NCBI GenBank assembly: GCA_016703325.1
Contig: JADJCH010000062.1
Location: 310,001 to 374,000 of the forward strand
Source of the DNA: Burkholderiales bacterium
GTDB taxonomy: Bacteria; Pseudomonadota; Gammaproteobacteria; Burkholderiales; Burkholderiaceae_C
Length of the DNA: 64,000 nt
Reading direction: 5' to 3'
Part shown: positions 18,341 to 27,356 of the stretch, piece by piece
Position numbering within the stretch: the stretch's first letter is position 1
How the letters are laid out: the number at the start of each line of letters is the position of its first letter
Position numbers and translations under genes: made by a program
The notes under the pieces: generated by a model
What the model was told of the DNA's origin: nothing
Databases searched by the model: none
Seen by the model: the letters and a program-made list of their open reading frames with translations, nothing else

Positions 18341-19192
18341 ATGGTTGAACACCGCCCCACCCTGGGCCTCCTCGCCCACGCAGTGCTGATCCTCGGTGTG
18401 CTGGTGGTGGCCTTTCCGCTGTATGTGACCTTCGTGGCGTCCACCCAGACCGCCGAGCAGATCGTGCAGGCGCCCATGCCCCTGCTGCCGGGCAGCCATC
18501 TGGTGGACAACTACCTGGCCGCGCTGAATGGCACCGCCATGGGAGTGGCCTCCAGTGCGCCGGTGGGCCGCATGATGGCCGTGAGCCTGGTCAGCGCGCT
18601 GGTGATCGCCATCGGCAAGATCGCCATCTCGCTGCTGTCGGCCTTTGCGATCGTCTACTTCCGGTTCCCGCTTCGCAACGTCGTCTTCTGGGCCATCTTC
18701 ATCACCCTGATGCTGCCGGTGGAGGTGCGCATCGGCCCCACTTACGAGGTGGTAGCCGGCCTGGGGTTGCTCAACAGCTACGCTGGACTGACGGTCCCGC
18801 TGATCGCCTCGGCCACCGCCACCTTCCTCTTCAGGCAGTTCTTCCTGACCGTGCCGGACGAGCTGGTGGAGGCCGCACGCATCGACGGCGCCGGGCCGAT
18901 GCGCTTCTTTCTGGATGTGCTGCTGCCGCTGTCGGTCACTTCGATGGCGGCACTTTTCGTCATCCAGTTCATCTACGGCTGGAACCAGTACCTCTGGCCG
19001 CTGCTGGTGACCACCGACGAGTCGATGTACCCGGTGGTCATCGGCATCAAGCGCATGATCAGTGGCGGAGACGCCGCCACCGACTGGAACATCGTCATGG
19101 CCACTGCGATGCTGGCGATGATCCCGCCGGCCCTGGTGGTGCTGCTGATGCAGAAGTGGTTCGTCAAGGGCCTGGTCGACACCGAAAAGTAG
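18341..19192 (+). CDS. ugpE: Glycerol-3-phosphate ABC transporter permease UgpE
   Basis: Second permease of the importer, 283 residues with six membrane segments. The EAA loop is EAARIDGAGPMRFFLDVLLP near 180. LMLPVEVRIGPTYEVVAGLGL and IQFIYGWNQYLWPLLVTTDESMYPVVIGI (the latter seen in pieces) are typical of UgpE. The ATG at 18341 follows ugpA by 12 bp, and the stop is 5 bp before ugpC. The protein ends KWFVKGLVDTEK, the normal family C-terminus. Confidence 0.96.
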   Translation: MVEHRPTLGLLAHAVLILGVLVVAFPLYVTFVASTQTAEQIVQAPMPLLPGSHLVDNYLAALNGTAMGVASSAPVGRMMAVSLVSALVIAIGKIAISLLSAFAIVYFRFPLRNVVFWAIFITLMLPVEVRIGPTYEVVAGLGLLNSYAGLTVPLIASATATFLFRQFFLTVPDELVEAARIDGAGPMRFFLDVLLPLSVTSMAALFVIQFIYGWNQYLWPLLVTTDESMYPVVIGIKRMISGGDAATDWNIVMATAMLAMIPPALVVLLMQKWFVKGLVDTEK

Positions 19193-19197
19193 AAAGC

Positions 19198-20274
19198 ATG
19201 GCAGCCCTGTCGCTTCGCAACGTCGTCAAACGCTACGGCTCCGGCCCGTCGGCGAACGCCGTGATCCATGGTGTGGATGCCGAAATCACCGACGGCGAGT
19301 TCATCGTCATCGTCGGCCCCTCCGGCTGCGGCAAGAGCACGCTGCTGCGCATGGTGGCCGGGCTGGAGGAGATCTCCGGCGGCGAGATCGCCATCGGTGG
19401 GAAGGTCGTCAACCAGGTGGAGCCGGCCCAGCGCGACATCGCCATGGTGTTCCAGAACTACGCGCTCTACCCGCACATGAGCGTGTTCGACAACATGGCC
19501 TACGGGCTGAAGATCGCCGGTCTGCCCAAGGCGGAGATCCGCAGCCGCGTCGACAAGGCCGCGCGCATCCTGGCCTTGGACGGGCTGCTGGAGCGGCGCC
19601 CGCGCCAGCTCTCGGGAGGCCAGCGCCAGCGGGTGGCGATGGGTCGCGCCATCGTGCGCCAGCCGCAGGTCTTCCTGTTCGACGAACCCCTGTCCAACCT
19701 GGACGCCAAGCTGCGCGCCCAGACCCGGCTGGAGATCCGCAAGCTGCATGCGGAGCTGGGCATCACCTCGCTGTTCGTCACCCACGACCAGGTGGAGGCC
19801 ATGACCCTGGCCCAGCGCATGATCGTGATGAACGCCGGCCGGGTGGAACAGATCGGCACGCCCGAAGAGGTCTATGCTTGCCCGGCCAGCACTTTCGTGG
19901 CCGGCTTCATCGGCTCACCGCCGATGAACCTGTTGACCGGCCGGGCCGAAGGGGGCGAGTTTGTCTGTGGCGATCTGCGGCTGCCGCTGCCCGGCCCTGC
20001 TCCTCGCGAATGTGAATTGCTGCTGGGGCTGCGCCCCGAGCACGCCGGTCACCCCGACGGTGCCGCCAGCGGCACAGGCTGGCCCTTGCGGGTGGAACTG
20101 GTCGAGATGCTCGGTGCCGAACGCCTGGTGCACGGTCGCCTGGGGGGGCAGGACTTCACCTGGCGGCTGGACGCCACCCTGCCCGCCCCCCGCCACGGCA
20201 GCACGCAGTGGCTGCAGCCGCCGGCCGGCCACCTGCACTGGTTCGACCCCACCACCTCCCGCCGCATCGTGTGA
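19198..20274 (+). CDS. ugpC: Glycerol-3-phosphate ABC transporter ATP-binding protein UgpC
   Basis: ATPase of the Ugp importer, 358 residues. Walker A GPSGCGKST near 38, Q-loop region VFQNYALYPHM, signature LSGGQRQRVAMGRAIVR near 136, Walker B VFLFDEPLSNLDAKLR and the H-loop FVTHDQVEA are all intact. The C-terminal TOBE-type regulatory domain (LLGLRPEHAGHP) is present. The ATG at 19198 begins the normal MAALSLRNVVKRYG; an in-frame start upstream would lie within ugpE. The gene is followed after 8 bp by ugpQ. Confidence 0.97.
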   Translation: MAALSLRNVVKRYGSGPSANAVIHGVDAEITDGEFIVIVGPSGCGKSTLLRMVAGLEEISGGEIAIGGKVVNQVEPAQRDIAMVFQNYALYPHMSVFDNMAYGLKIAGLPKAEIRSRVDKAARILALDGLLERRPRQLSGGQRQRVAMGRAIVRQPQVFLFDEPLSNLDAKLRAQTRLEIRKLHAELGITSLFVTHDQVEAMTLAQRMIVMNAGRVEQIGTPEEVYACPASTFVAGFIGSPPMNLLTGRAEGGEFVCGDLRLPLPGPAPRECELLLGLRPEHAGHPDGAASGTGWPLRVELVEMLGAERLVHGRLGGQDFTWRLDATLPAPRHGSTQWLQPPAGHLHWFDPTTSRRIV

Positions 20275-20282
20275 GGACTGCC

Positions 20283-21149
20283 ATGCCCGTTGCCCCGCCC
20301 CCCGTACCCGAGCCGCCTGCCGGCACCCCGGCCCCTGCGGCCTGGCCCTACCCCCGCTGGATCGCCCACCGCGGCGCCGGCACCTTGGCGCCGGAGAACA
20401 CGCTGGCCGCCTTCCGTCTGGGGGCCAGCCTGGGCTGGCGGGCCTACGAGTGCGACGTCAAGCTCAGTGCGGACGGGCAACCCTTCCTGCTGCACGACGC
20501 CACGCTCGGCCGCACGCTGCGCTGGCCACTGCTGCCCGAACCGCAGGAGGAGGAAGAGTCCGACGAGGGCTTCGACCTGCTCACCCCGGACACCCTGGCC
20601 GGTGAGCTGACCTGGGCCGAGCTTTCGCGGCTGGACGCCGGCAGCTGGGCGGGCCGGCGCTTTGCCGGCGAGCCACCGCCGACGCTGGAGGCCATTGCCG
20701 CCTGGTGCCTGGCGCAGCAGCACGCCCTGAACATCGAGATCAAACCCAGCCCCGGTGACGAAGCCCGCACCGGCCGCCGGGTGGCCGAGGTGGTACGCCG
20801 GCTCTGGGCCGATGCAGTGGACCACGGCCACAGCCCCTGGCCGCTGCTCAGCTCCTTCCGGGCCGACGCACTTGCTGCCGCCTTCGAGACCGCCCCGGAG
20901 CTGCCCCGGGCGCTGCTGCTCGACAGCCTGTGGGAGGACTGCTTCGATGTGGCGGAACGGCTGGACTGTGTGGCCGTGGTGCTGAACCACCAGCTGCTGG
21001 ACGGGCCGGCGTTGGTGCAGCAGGCCCACAGCGACGGGCTGAAGCTGCTGGTCTACACCGTCAACGATGCGCAGCGCACCGGGCAGCTGCTCGACTGGGG
21101 TGTCGACGGGCTGATCACCGACGCAGTGGACCGCTTCCTGCCGGACTGA
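20283..21149 (+). CDS. ugpQ: Glycerophosphodiester phosphodiesterase UgpQ (GDPD)
   Basis: Cytoplasmic enzyme releasing glycerol-3-phosphate and an alcohol from glycerophosphodiesters imported by Ugp. The 288-residue GDPD (TIM-barrel) domain shows the catalytic WIAHRGAGTLAPENTLAAF, metal ligands in YECDVKLSADGQPFLLHD, and ALNIEIKPSPGD. The C-terminal pattern VYTVNDAQRTGQLLDWGVDGLITDAVD is characteristic. No signal peptide is seen, consistent with UgpQ rather than periplasmic GlpQ. It completes the ugpBAECQ operon. The first 20 residues are Pro/Ala-rich. Confidence 0.95.
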   Translation: MPVAPPPVPEPPAGTPAPAAWPYPRWIAHRGAGTLAPENTLAAFRLGASLGWRAYECDVKLSADGQPFLLHDATLGRTLRWPLLPEPQEEEESDEGFDLLTPDTLAGELTWAELSRLDAGSWAGRRFAGEPPPTLEAIAAWCLAQQHALNIEIKPSPGDEARTGRRVAEVVRRLWADAVDHGHSPWPLLSSFRADALAAAFETAPELPRALLLDSLWEDCFDVAERLDCVAVVLNHQLLDGPALVQQAHSDGLKLLVYTVNDAQRTGQLLDWGVDGLITDAVDRFLPD

Positions 21150-21187
21150 ACCTGCACCGGCAGCCCGGCGGGATCGTTCCCTGTGGG

Positions 21188-21970
21188 TCAGTGGCTGTGC
21201 CGGGCAGCGGCCAGCAAGGCAATCAGGCCCAGGCCACCGGCCAGCCAGATCAGCTGGAAGGCGGTTTCGCGCAACGGCATGCGCCGCTGCAGCTGCGGGA
21301 TCAGGTCCGCCACGGCCACGTAGATGAAGCTGCTGCAGGCCGCCACCAGCAGGTAGGGCAGCAGGGCCTGGAAGGGCCCGATGGCGAAGTAGCCCAGCAC
21401 GCCGCCGGCCACCGCCGCCAGGCCGGACAGGGCGTTGTAGAACAGCGCCCGCCGACGCGTGAAGCCGGCGTTGAGCAGCACGATGTAGTCGCCCACCTCC
21501 TGCGGGATCTCGTGGGCCGTCACCGCCGCAGCGGTGAGCCATCCCAGGCGTTCGTCGGTGAGGAAGGCCGCCGCGATCAGCACCCCGTCGCAGAAGTTGT
21601 GGAAGGAGTCGCCCACCAGCAGCGCCCAGCCGCCCCGGCCGGCCTGCTCCGCATCGAAGCCATGGTGGTGGTGGTGGTGCGGGTGATCCCCTTCGTGGTG
21701 GTGGGTGTGGCGGTACAGCTCCGCTTTTTCCAGCAGGAAGAAGAACAGCAGCCCGAGCAGCAGGGTCAGGAAGAGCTCGTGCGGTTCGGCTCCACTCTCG
21801 AAGGCCTCCGGCAGCACATGCAGCAGCGAGGCCCCCAGCAGCACCCCGGTGGACAGGCTGACCATGTGCGGCAGCAGTCGGCCCAGCAGCCGCACCGCCA
21901 ACGCCGCCGCGATCAGCACCGAGAACAAGCCGCCGGCCAAGGTGGCGGCAATGATGGCGGCCAGCGTCAT
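21188..21970 (-). CDS. ZIP family metal transporter
   Basis: Inner-membrane divalent metal importer (zinc or iron type) of the ZIP family, about 260 residues from the ATG at 21970. Eight membrane segments are visible. The metal-binding helices show HNFCDGVLIAAAF near 150 and AHEIPQEVGDYIVLLNAG near 180, which hold the conserved His/Asp/Glu residues of TM4 and TM5. A His-rich cytosolic loop (HTHHHEGDHPHHHHHHGF) lies between TM3 and TM4, as in ZIP proteins. The gene is convergent with ugpQ and lies 55 bp downstream of the dienelactone hydrolase gene. The metal cannot be assigned from sequence. Confidence 0.92.
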   Translation of the reverse strand: MTLAAIIAATLAGGLFSVLIAAALAVRLLGRLLPHMVSLSTGVLLGASLLHVLPEAFESGAEPHELFLTLLLGLLFFFLLEKAELYRHTHHHEGDHPHHHHHHGFDAEQAGRGGWALLVGDSFHNFCDGVLIAAAFLTDERLGWLTAAAVTAHEIPQEVGDYIVLLNAGFTRRRALFYNALSGLAAVAGGVLGYFAIGPFQALLPYLLVAACSSFIYVAVADLIPQLQRRMPLRETAFQLIWLAGGLGLIALLAAARHSH

Positions 21971-22025
21971 GCCGGCCCCAGGCGGCACAGGCCGCCGCAA
22001 CTGTCCAGAGCAATCGGCATCGTGG

Positions 22026-22916
22026 TCAGGCCGCCCCCTGCCGCTGGAACCAGGCCAGGCAGCGCTGCCAGCCGTCTTCGGCCGCCGCCTTCAGGTAGCT
22101 GGGCCGATAGTCGGCATGGAAGGCATGCCCTGCGCCGGGGTAGACCACGAACTCGCTGGCCCGGGCGGCGGGGTTGCCGCCGGCCAGCGCCGCCTTCATG
22201 CGCTCGACGCCGTCCAGCGGGATGCCGGCATCCTTCTCGCCGTACAGGCCCAGCACCGGCGCCTTCAGCTCACCGGCCAGCTCCAGTGGATGGCGCGGCG
22301 TGAGCGCGGTACTCTGGCCGGCCAGCCGCCCGTACCAGGCCACACCGGCCTTCACCTGCGGGTTGTGCGCGCTGTACAGCCAGGTGATGCGGCCGCCCCA
22401 GCAAAACCCCGTGATGCCGAGCCGGCGGGTGTCGCCTCCATGGGCGCCCGCCCAGGCCGCGCTGGCGTCCAGATCGCCCATCACCTGGGCGTCCGGCACC
22501 TTGGAGATCACCTCGGCCATCAATCGCGCGATCTCTCCGTAGGACTGGGCATCACCCTGGCGCACGAACAGCTCGGGAGCGATGGCCAGGTAGCCCTGGC
22601 GGGCGAAGCGGTGGGTCACGTCGGCAATGTACTCGTGCACGCCGAAGATCTCGCTGATCACCAGCACCACCGGCAACCCGCTGCGGCCGGCGGGTGCAGC
22701 GCGGTAGGCCGGCATCCGGAAGCCGTTGACGTCGATGGTGACCTCCCCGGCGGTGAGCCCCTCCGTGGACGTCTTGACCACCGTCTGCGCCATCACGGGC
22801 AAGGTGGCGGCCGCAAAGCCGCTGCCCAGCGCGCCGCGCACGAAGGCTCTGCGGTCAAAGGATCGCGGCGGCGCCAGGCTGTCGAGGTCGGGTTGCCAGT
22901 GGGCGGGGTTGTGCAT
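22026..22916 (-). CDS. Dienelactone hydrolase family protein with Tat signal
   Basis: Alpha/beta hydrolase of the dienelactone hydrolase family, about 296 residues from the ATG at 22916 (GGAG 8 bases upstream). The N-terminus has a twin-arginine signal (FDRRAFVRGALGSGFAAATLPVMAQ), so the mature enzyme is probably periplasmic. The nucleophile motif is ITGFCWGGR (Cys), the acid is in GEKDAGIP and the histidine in PGAGHAFHADYR. A substrate such as a carboxymethylenebutenolide is only a family-level suggestion. It is divergent from ppx and upstream of the ZIP gene. Confidence 0.9.
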   Translation of the reverse strand: MHNPAHWQPDLDSLAPPRSFDRRAFVRGALGSGFAAATLPVMAQTVVKTSTEGLTAGEVTIDVNGFRMPAYRAAPAGRSGLPVVLVISEIFGVHEYIADVTHRFARQGYLAIAPELFVRQGDAQSYGEIARLMAEVISKVPDAQVMGDLDASAAWAGAHGGDTRRLGITGFCWGGRITWLYSAHNPQVKAGVAWYGRLAGQSTALTPRHPLELAGELKAPVLGLYGEKDAGIPLDGVERMKAALAGGNPAARASEFVVYPGAGHAFHADYRPSYLKAAAEDGWQRCLAWFQRQGAA

Positions 22917-23053
22917 CTCGAGGCTCCTCGGGTGTCCACGGCGTTCTGACCACGCCGCAGGGCTGCCATTGTAGGAAGCACGACCCGCGCGGCCATTCGT
23001 GCGGCCGTAAGACACGGAGATTTCAACGGCAACGACGACAATCCCCCTCCATC

Positions 23054-24667
23054 ATGACCCCGCCCGCATCCCGCGCCGCTCCGGCCCCTGCCGCGTTGAC
23101 CGCGTCCAGCACATCCAACGCGTCCGCCGCCTCCAACACCTCCGCCCCCCCCGGCGCCAGCCCCGCCACCCCACAGTGGCGCGGCCTGCTCGCCGCCATC
23201 GACATCGGCTCCAACAGCTTCCGGCTGGAGATCGGCCAGTGGCGCGCCGGCCGCTACCGGCGCATCGACTACCTGAAGGAAGCCGTGCGACTGGGCGCCG
23301 GGCTGGATGCCGAAGGCCGCCTGGGCCGCGAGGCTGCCGAGCGCGGCCTGGCCTGCCTGCGGCGCTTCCGGGAGCGGCTGGCAGGCATCCCGCCGGCCCA
23401 GCTGCGCGCCGTGGCCACACAGACCCTGCGCGAGGCCACCAACCGCAACGCCTTCCTGGCCGAGGCCGGGCAGGTGCTGGGGCACCCGATCGAGGTGATC
23501 TCCGGCCGCGAGGAAGCCCGGCTGATCTACAAGGGCGTGGCGCGGCTGCAGCCCTCGACCCAGCCGCGGCTGGTGGTGGACATCGGCGGACGCTCGACCG
23601 AGCTGATCCTGGGCCAGGGCAGCAACCCTTTGAAGGCGGAGTCCTTCGCCATCGGCAGCGTCAGCCTGTCGCTGCGTCACTTCCCGGGCGGGCGGCTGAC
23701 CGCCGAGGGCTTCCACGCCGCCCAGGTGGCCGCCGGGGCCGAGCTGGAGGAGGCGCTGGAACCCTTCGCCCGCCCGCATTGGCTGGAAGCGCTGGGCTCC
23801 TCCGGCACGGCCGGGGCTGTGTCGCAGATCCTGGCCGCTGCGGGCATCACCGATGGAACGATCACCCCGGAGGGCCTGCGCTGGTGCATCCAGGCCTGCC
23901 TGCGCGCCGGCCAGGTGGATCGGCTCGACCTGCCGGGTCTGAAGCCGGAGCGTCGCCCCGTGCTGGCCGGTGGGCTGGCCATCCTCTACACACTGGCCAC
24001 GCACTTCGGCATCGACCGCCTGCAGCCCGCCCGCGGGGCGCTGCGCCAGGGCGTGATCTTCGATCTGGACGAACGCCTGGCGGCAGAACGGGCACCGGAC
24101 CACCACGACCTGCGCGACGACAGCGTGGCCGAGCTGCAGCAGCGCTTTCAGGTGGACGTGTCGCAGGCCCACCGGGTGCGGGAGGTGTCGCGCGTGCTGC
24201 ACGCTGCCCTCGCGCCCCGCGCGCCTCTGGAGCTGCAGCGCGAGCTGGGCTGGGCGGCCGCGCTGCACGAGATCGGCATGATGGTGTCGCACCACGACCA
24301 CCACCGCCACAGCGCCTACCTGCTCAGCCATGTGGACGCCGCCGGTTTCTCCCAGAGCCAACAGCGCCGCCTGGGCGACCTGGTGCTGGGCCAGCGCGGT
24401 GGACTGCGCAAGGTGGAGGCCGCGCTGGCCGACGCGGACTTCGCTGCCCAGCTGCTGTCCCTGCGCCTGGCGGCGCTGCTCTGCCATGCCCGCGGCAGCA
24501 CCGGCGTCACCCTGCCCCAGCTGACGCTGGAGGGCCACCGGGCCCGGCTGGTGACCGCGTCGGGCTGGTCGGCGCAGTTCCCGCGCTCGGCCTATCTGCT
24601 CGCCGAGGAGGCACGGGCCTGGGGCCGCGGCATCGGCAGCCTGCGCCTGACGGTCGATTGCATGTGA
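23054..24667 (+). CDS. ppx: Exopolyphosphatase / GppA family phosphatase
   Basis: Hydrolyses terminal phosphate from long-chain polyphosphate (or pppGpp in GppA members). The 537-residue product starts with about 45 low-complexity Ala/Ser/Pro residues, then the actin-like core with LAAIDIGSNSFRLEIGQW near 50 and VDIGGRSTELILGQG near 175. A C-terminal HD-like domain contains LHEIGMMVSHHDHHRHSAYLL. The immediate downstream neighbour is ppk (64 bp), so synthesis and breakdown of polyphosphate are paired. No Pho box was seen before this gene. Confidence 0.94.
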   Translation: MTPPASRAAPAPAALTASSTSNASAASNTSAPPGASPATPQWRGLLAAIDIGSNSFRLEIGQWRAGRYRRIDYLKEAVRLGAGLDAEGRLGREAAERGLACLRRFRERLAGIPPAQLRAVATQTLREATNRNAFLAEAGQVLGHPIEVISGREEARLIYKGVARLQPSTQPRLVVDIGGRSTELILGQGSNPLKAESFAIGSVSLSLRHFPGGRLTAEGFHAAQVAAGAELEEALEPFARPHWLEALGSSGTAGAVSQILAAAGITDGTITPEGLRWCIQACLRAGQVDRLDLPGLKPERRPVLAGGLAILYTLATHFGIDRLQPARGALRQGVIFDLDERLAAERAPDHHDLRDDSVAELQQRFQVDVSQAHRVREVSRVLHAALAPRAPLELQRELGWAAALHEIGMMVSHHDHHRHSAYLLSHVDAAGFSQSQQRRLGDLVLGQRGGLRKVEAALADADFAAQLLSLRLAALLCHARGSTGVTLPQLTLEGHRARLVTASGWSAQFPRSAYLLAEEARAWGRGIGSLRLTVDCM

Positions 24668-24691
24668 CGCAGGTCGCAGCCGACGCGCGTT

Positions 24692-24708
24692 TGTCACAAC
24701 ACCGTCAC
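24692..24708 (+). promoter_or_regulatory. Candidate Pho box upstream of ppk
   Basis: TGTCAC at 24692 and CGTCAC at 24703 form a direct repeat with an 11-bp period, and a weaker CGACGC lies one period upstream. The box ends 23 bp before the ppk start codon, with CATAGC nearby as a possible -10. That predicts a very short leader. Confidence 0.6.
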
Positions 24709-24731
24709 GGTTCCTGCATAGCATCGAGCGG

Positions 24732-26921
24732 ATGTCCGTCCCGACCTCCGCTGCACCGCTCGCACCCCATTGCGAGGCACTCCTGCTCCCGCCCACGCCC
24801 ACGCCCACGCACACGGCCTCCGCGGCGCCCGAGCGACCTGCGAGCCCCGCCCAGGACTTCGTCGAACCCACCCCTGCGCCCCGGCTGCGCCTGCTGAGCC
24901 GAGAGGGCTCCATCCTGGCCTTCAACCGCCGGGTGCTGGCCCAGGCGCAGCGCCCGGACGTGCCGTTGCTGGAGCGGCTGCGCTACCTGTGCATCGTCTC
25001 GTCCAACATGGACGAATTCTTCGAGGTGCGATTCGCCGACACCCTGGAGGCGGCCCGCCGCCCCGGCAGCGGTACCACTTCGTCGGACGTGGGGGACATC
25101 GCCGCGGCCGCCCATGCCCTGGTGGACGAGCATTACCACGTCTTCAACCACGAAGTGATGCCCGCGCTGGCCGGCCGGGGCATCGTCATCCTCAACCACG
25201 CCGACCGCGACGCCGAACAGCGCCGCTGGGTGGCGCAGTTCTTCCACCGCGAGGTGCAGCCGCTGCTGGTGCCCATCGGGCTGGACCCGGCACACCCCTT
25301 TCCGCAGGTGGCCAACAAGTCGCTCAACTTCATCGTCCAGTTGAGCGGTGTCGATGCCTTTGGCCGCGAGAACTCGATCGCCATCGTCAAGGTCCCCCGC
25401 GTACTGCCGCGCGTGATCCGTTTGCCCGACCGGCTGGCACCCGGTCGCCAGGCCTTCGTGCTGCTGACCAGCGTGATCCGCGCCCACCTGGAGGAGCTGT
25501 TTCCGAGCCGCATCGTCGAGGCCTTCTCGCAGTTCCGCGTCACCCGCGACTCCGACATGGACGTGGACGAGGACGACGTCACCAACCTGCGCCAGGCGCT
25601 GCGCAGCGAGCTGAGCACCCGGCACTTCGGCAAGGCGGTGCGCATGGAGGTGGTGGCCAGCTGTCCGCCGGTGCTGTCGGACTTCCTGTGCACGCAGTTC
25701 GACCTGCCCGAGGCGGCGCTGTACCGCGTCAACGGCCCGGTCAACCTGGTGCGGCTGAACACGCTGATCGATCTGGCCCACGCACCGGCACTGCGTTTTG
25801 CCCCGCACGAACCCGCCTGGCCGAACCTGCGGGTGCCGCGTACCCGCCCGCTGATCGAGACCATCGCCGAACGGGACATCCTGCTGCACCACCCCTTCGA
25901 GAGCTTCGAGGTGGTGGTGCAGTTCCTGCGCGAGGCGGTGGAGGACCCGCAGGTGCTGGCCATCAAGCAGACCATCTACCGCACCGGCAGCGAATCGGTG
26001 CTGATGGAATTGCTGCTGGAGGCCGCCCGCCGCGGCAAGGAGGTGCTCGCAGTCGTGGAGCTGAAGGCCCGCTTCGACGAGGAGGCCAACATCAACTGGG
26101 CCGAGCGGTTGGAGGCCGTGGGGGTCCAGGTGGTCTACGGCATCGTCGGCCTCAAGACCCACGCCAAGCTGCTGCTGGTCACCCGCAAGGAGGGCCGCCG
26201 GCTGGTGCGCTATGCCCACCTGTCCACCGGCAACTACAACCCCAAGACGGCAAGGCTGTACACCGACGTGGGCTACCTCACAGCCGACCCAGACCTCACC
26301 GCCGATGCAGATGCGGTGCTGCAGCACCTGGCCAGCCTCAACCCGCTGGCCCCGCCGCGGCAGCTGCTGGTGGCGCCCTTCAACCTGCATGCGAAATGGG
26401 TGGAACTGATCGGCCGGGTGGCCCAGGCCGCAGCCGCCGGCCGGCCGGCACGCATCGTCGCCAAGTTCAACGCCCTGACCGACCCCGACCTGATCGCCGC
26501 ACTGGCGGCCGCCAGCCAGGCCGGCGCACAGATCGACCTGATCGTGCGCGGCGCCTGCATGCTGCCGCCCGGCGTGCCGGGCCTGAGCGAGCACATCCGC
26601 GTGCGCTCGGTGGTGGGGCGTTTCCTGGAACACACCCGGGTGATCTACCTGCGCTGGGGCGAACGCGAGCCGGACGAAGCGCTGTACCTGTCCAGCGCCG
26701 ACTGGATGAGCCGCAACATGCAGCGCCGCATCGAGATCGCCTGGCCGCTGCGCGACCCGGCCCTGCGCCAGAGGGTGATCGACGAGTGCCTGGTGCCCTA
26801 CCTGCACGACCGGCGCGACGCCTGGGAGCTGGACGCCGAGGGCCACTACCAGCCGGTGACGCCAGCGCCGGCCGGTCCATCCGACCTCAGCGCCCAAGGC
26901 GCACTGATGCGCCGGTTCTGA
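24732..26921 (+). CDS. ppk: Polyphosphate kinase 1
   Basis: Membrane-associated kinase that polymerises the gamma phosphate of ATP into polyphosphate. The 729-residue product has an extra Pro/Thr-rich N-terminus (about 1-45) before RLLSREGSILAFNRRVLAQA, making it slightly longer than E. coli PPK. The four-domain PPK1 fold is complete. The phosphorylated histidine is in GLKTHAKLLLV near 480 and the second catalytic histidine in FLEHTRVIYL near 635. RARFDE-like and HLSTGNYNPKTARLYTDVG motifs are also present. A Pho box lies just upstream, and ppx precedes it. Confidence 0.97.
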   Translation: MSVPTSAAPLAPHCEALLLPPTPTPTHTASAAPERPASPAQDFVEPTPAPRLRLLSREGSILAFNRRVLAQAQRPDVPLLERLRYLCIVSSNMDEFFEVRFADTLEAARRPGSGTTSSDVGDIAAAAHALVDEHYHVFNHEVMPALAGRGIVILNHADRDAEQRRWVAQFFHREVQPLLVPIGLDPAHPFPQVANKSLNFIVQLSGVDAFGRENSIAIVKVPRVLPRVIRLPDRLAPGRQAFVLLTSVIRAHLEELFPSRIVEAFSQFRVTRDSDMDVDEDDVTNLRQALRSELSTRHFGKAVRMEVVASCPPVLSDFLCTQFDLPEAALYRVNGPVNLVRLNTLIDLAHAPALRFAPHEPAWPNLRVPRTRPLIETIAERDILLHHPFESFEVVVQFLREAVEDPQVLAIKQTIYRTGSESVLMELLLEAARRGKEVLAVVELKARFDEEANINWAERLEAVGVQVVYGIVGLKTHAKLLLVTRKEGRRLVRYAHLSTGNYNPKTARLYTDVGYLTADPDLTADADAVLQHLASLNPLAPPRQLLVAPFNLHAKWVELIGRVAQAAAAGRPARIVAKFNALTDPDLIAALAAASQAGAQIDLIVRGACMLPPGVPGLSEHIRVRSVVGRFLEHTRVIYLRWGEREPDEALYLSSADWMSRNMQRRIEIAWPLRDPALRQRVIDECLVPYLHDRRDAWELDAEGHYQPVTPAPAGPSDLSAQGALMRRF

Positions 26922-26964
26922 TGACCCGGGGAGCCCGGCCCGCAACGGTCCGCCGAGAACCCCG

Positions 26965-26989
26965 GCCCTGCTGCAGGATGCAGCAGGGC
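26965..26989. terminator. Strong hairpin between ppk and tusA
   Basis: A perfect 11-bp stem (GCCCTGCTGCA/TGCAGCAGGGC) with a 3-base loop lies about 45 bp after the ppk stop. No T-run follows, so it is either a Rho-independent-like pause or RNA-stabilising structure. It overlaps the region where the tusA -35 should lie. Confidence 0.45.
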
Positions 26990-26992
26990 TCC

Positions 26993-26998
26993 TACAAT
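26993..26998 (+). promoter_or_regulatory. Candidate -10 element of tusA
   Basis: TACAAT lies 23 bases before the tusA ATG, with a good GAGGAG ribosome site in between. The -35 region is poorly defined and falls in the preceding hairpin. Confidence 0.4.
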
Positions 26999-27021
26999 CT
27001 GCGCCGCACTGAGGAGCGCAC

Positions 27022-27252
27022 ATGGACATCACCAAGGAAATCGACACCCGCGGACTGAACTGCCCGCTGCCGATCCTGAAGACCAAGAAGGCCCTGGCCG
27101 AATTGAGCGCCGGTCAGGTGCTGAAGGTGCTGACCACGGACCCCGGATCGGTGCGCGACTTCCAGGCCTTTGCCAAACAGACCGGCAACGAACTCGTGGA
27201 CCAGCAGACGCTGCCGAACAACGAATTTGTGCACGTGTTGCGTCGGCGCTGA
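27022..27252 (+). CDS. tusA: TusA-family sulfurtransferase
   Basis: A 76-residue sulfur-carrier protein of the TusA (SirA-like) family, which relays persulfide sulfur in thiouridine, molybdenum-cofactor or sulfur-oxidation routes. The signature is DTRGLNCPLPILKTKKAL, with the reactive Cys at about 14 in the CPxP motif. The C-terminus is typical (DFQAFAKQTGNELV). A GAGGAG site lies 6 bases before the ATG. Which branch it serves cannot be read from the neighbours. Confidence 0.93.
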   Translation: MDITKEIDTRGLNCPLPILKTKKALAELSAGQVLKVLTTDPGSVRDFQAFAKQTGNELVDQQTLPNNEFVHVLRRR

Positions 27253-27256
27253 CGGC

Positions 27257-27289
27257 AACAGGGCGCCCACCTCGCGGCGGCGCCCTGTT
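27257..27289 (+). terminator. Intrinsic terminator after tusA
   Basis: A perfect 11-bp stem (AACAGGGCGCC/GGCGCCCTGTT) with an 11-base loop begins 5 bp after the tusA stop and runs into a short T-tract followed by CCCCT. It is a good Rho-independent terminator for tusA. Confidence 0.75.
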
Positions 27290-27320
27290 TCCCCTCCCTG
27301 AAAGGCTGCGTCGATCGGCA

Positions 27321-27338
27321 GCCCGGCAGATGCCGGGC
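27321..27338. terminator. Hairpin downstream of phoX
   Basis: A perfect 7-bp stem (GCCCGGC/GCCGGGC) with a 4-base loop lies 19 bp beyond the phoX stop. There is no T-run on the minus strand, so termination of phoX here is only possible. Confidence 0.35.
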
Positions 27339-27356
27339 CGCAACGAGGGCTCTGGT

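Noticed and set aside
22917..23053. Pho box in front of ppx
   Set aside because: No pair of GTCAC-like half-sites with an 11-bp spacing was found in this short divergent gap.
24705..27086. 793-codon minus-strand open frame
   Set aside because: It is antisense to ppk, whose catalytic motifs are intact.
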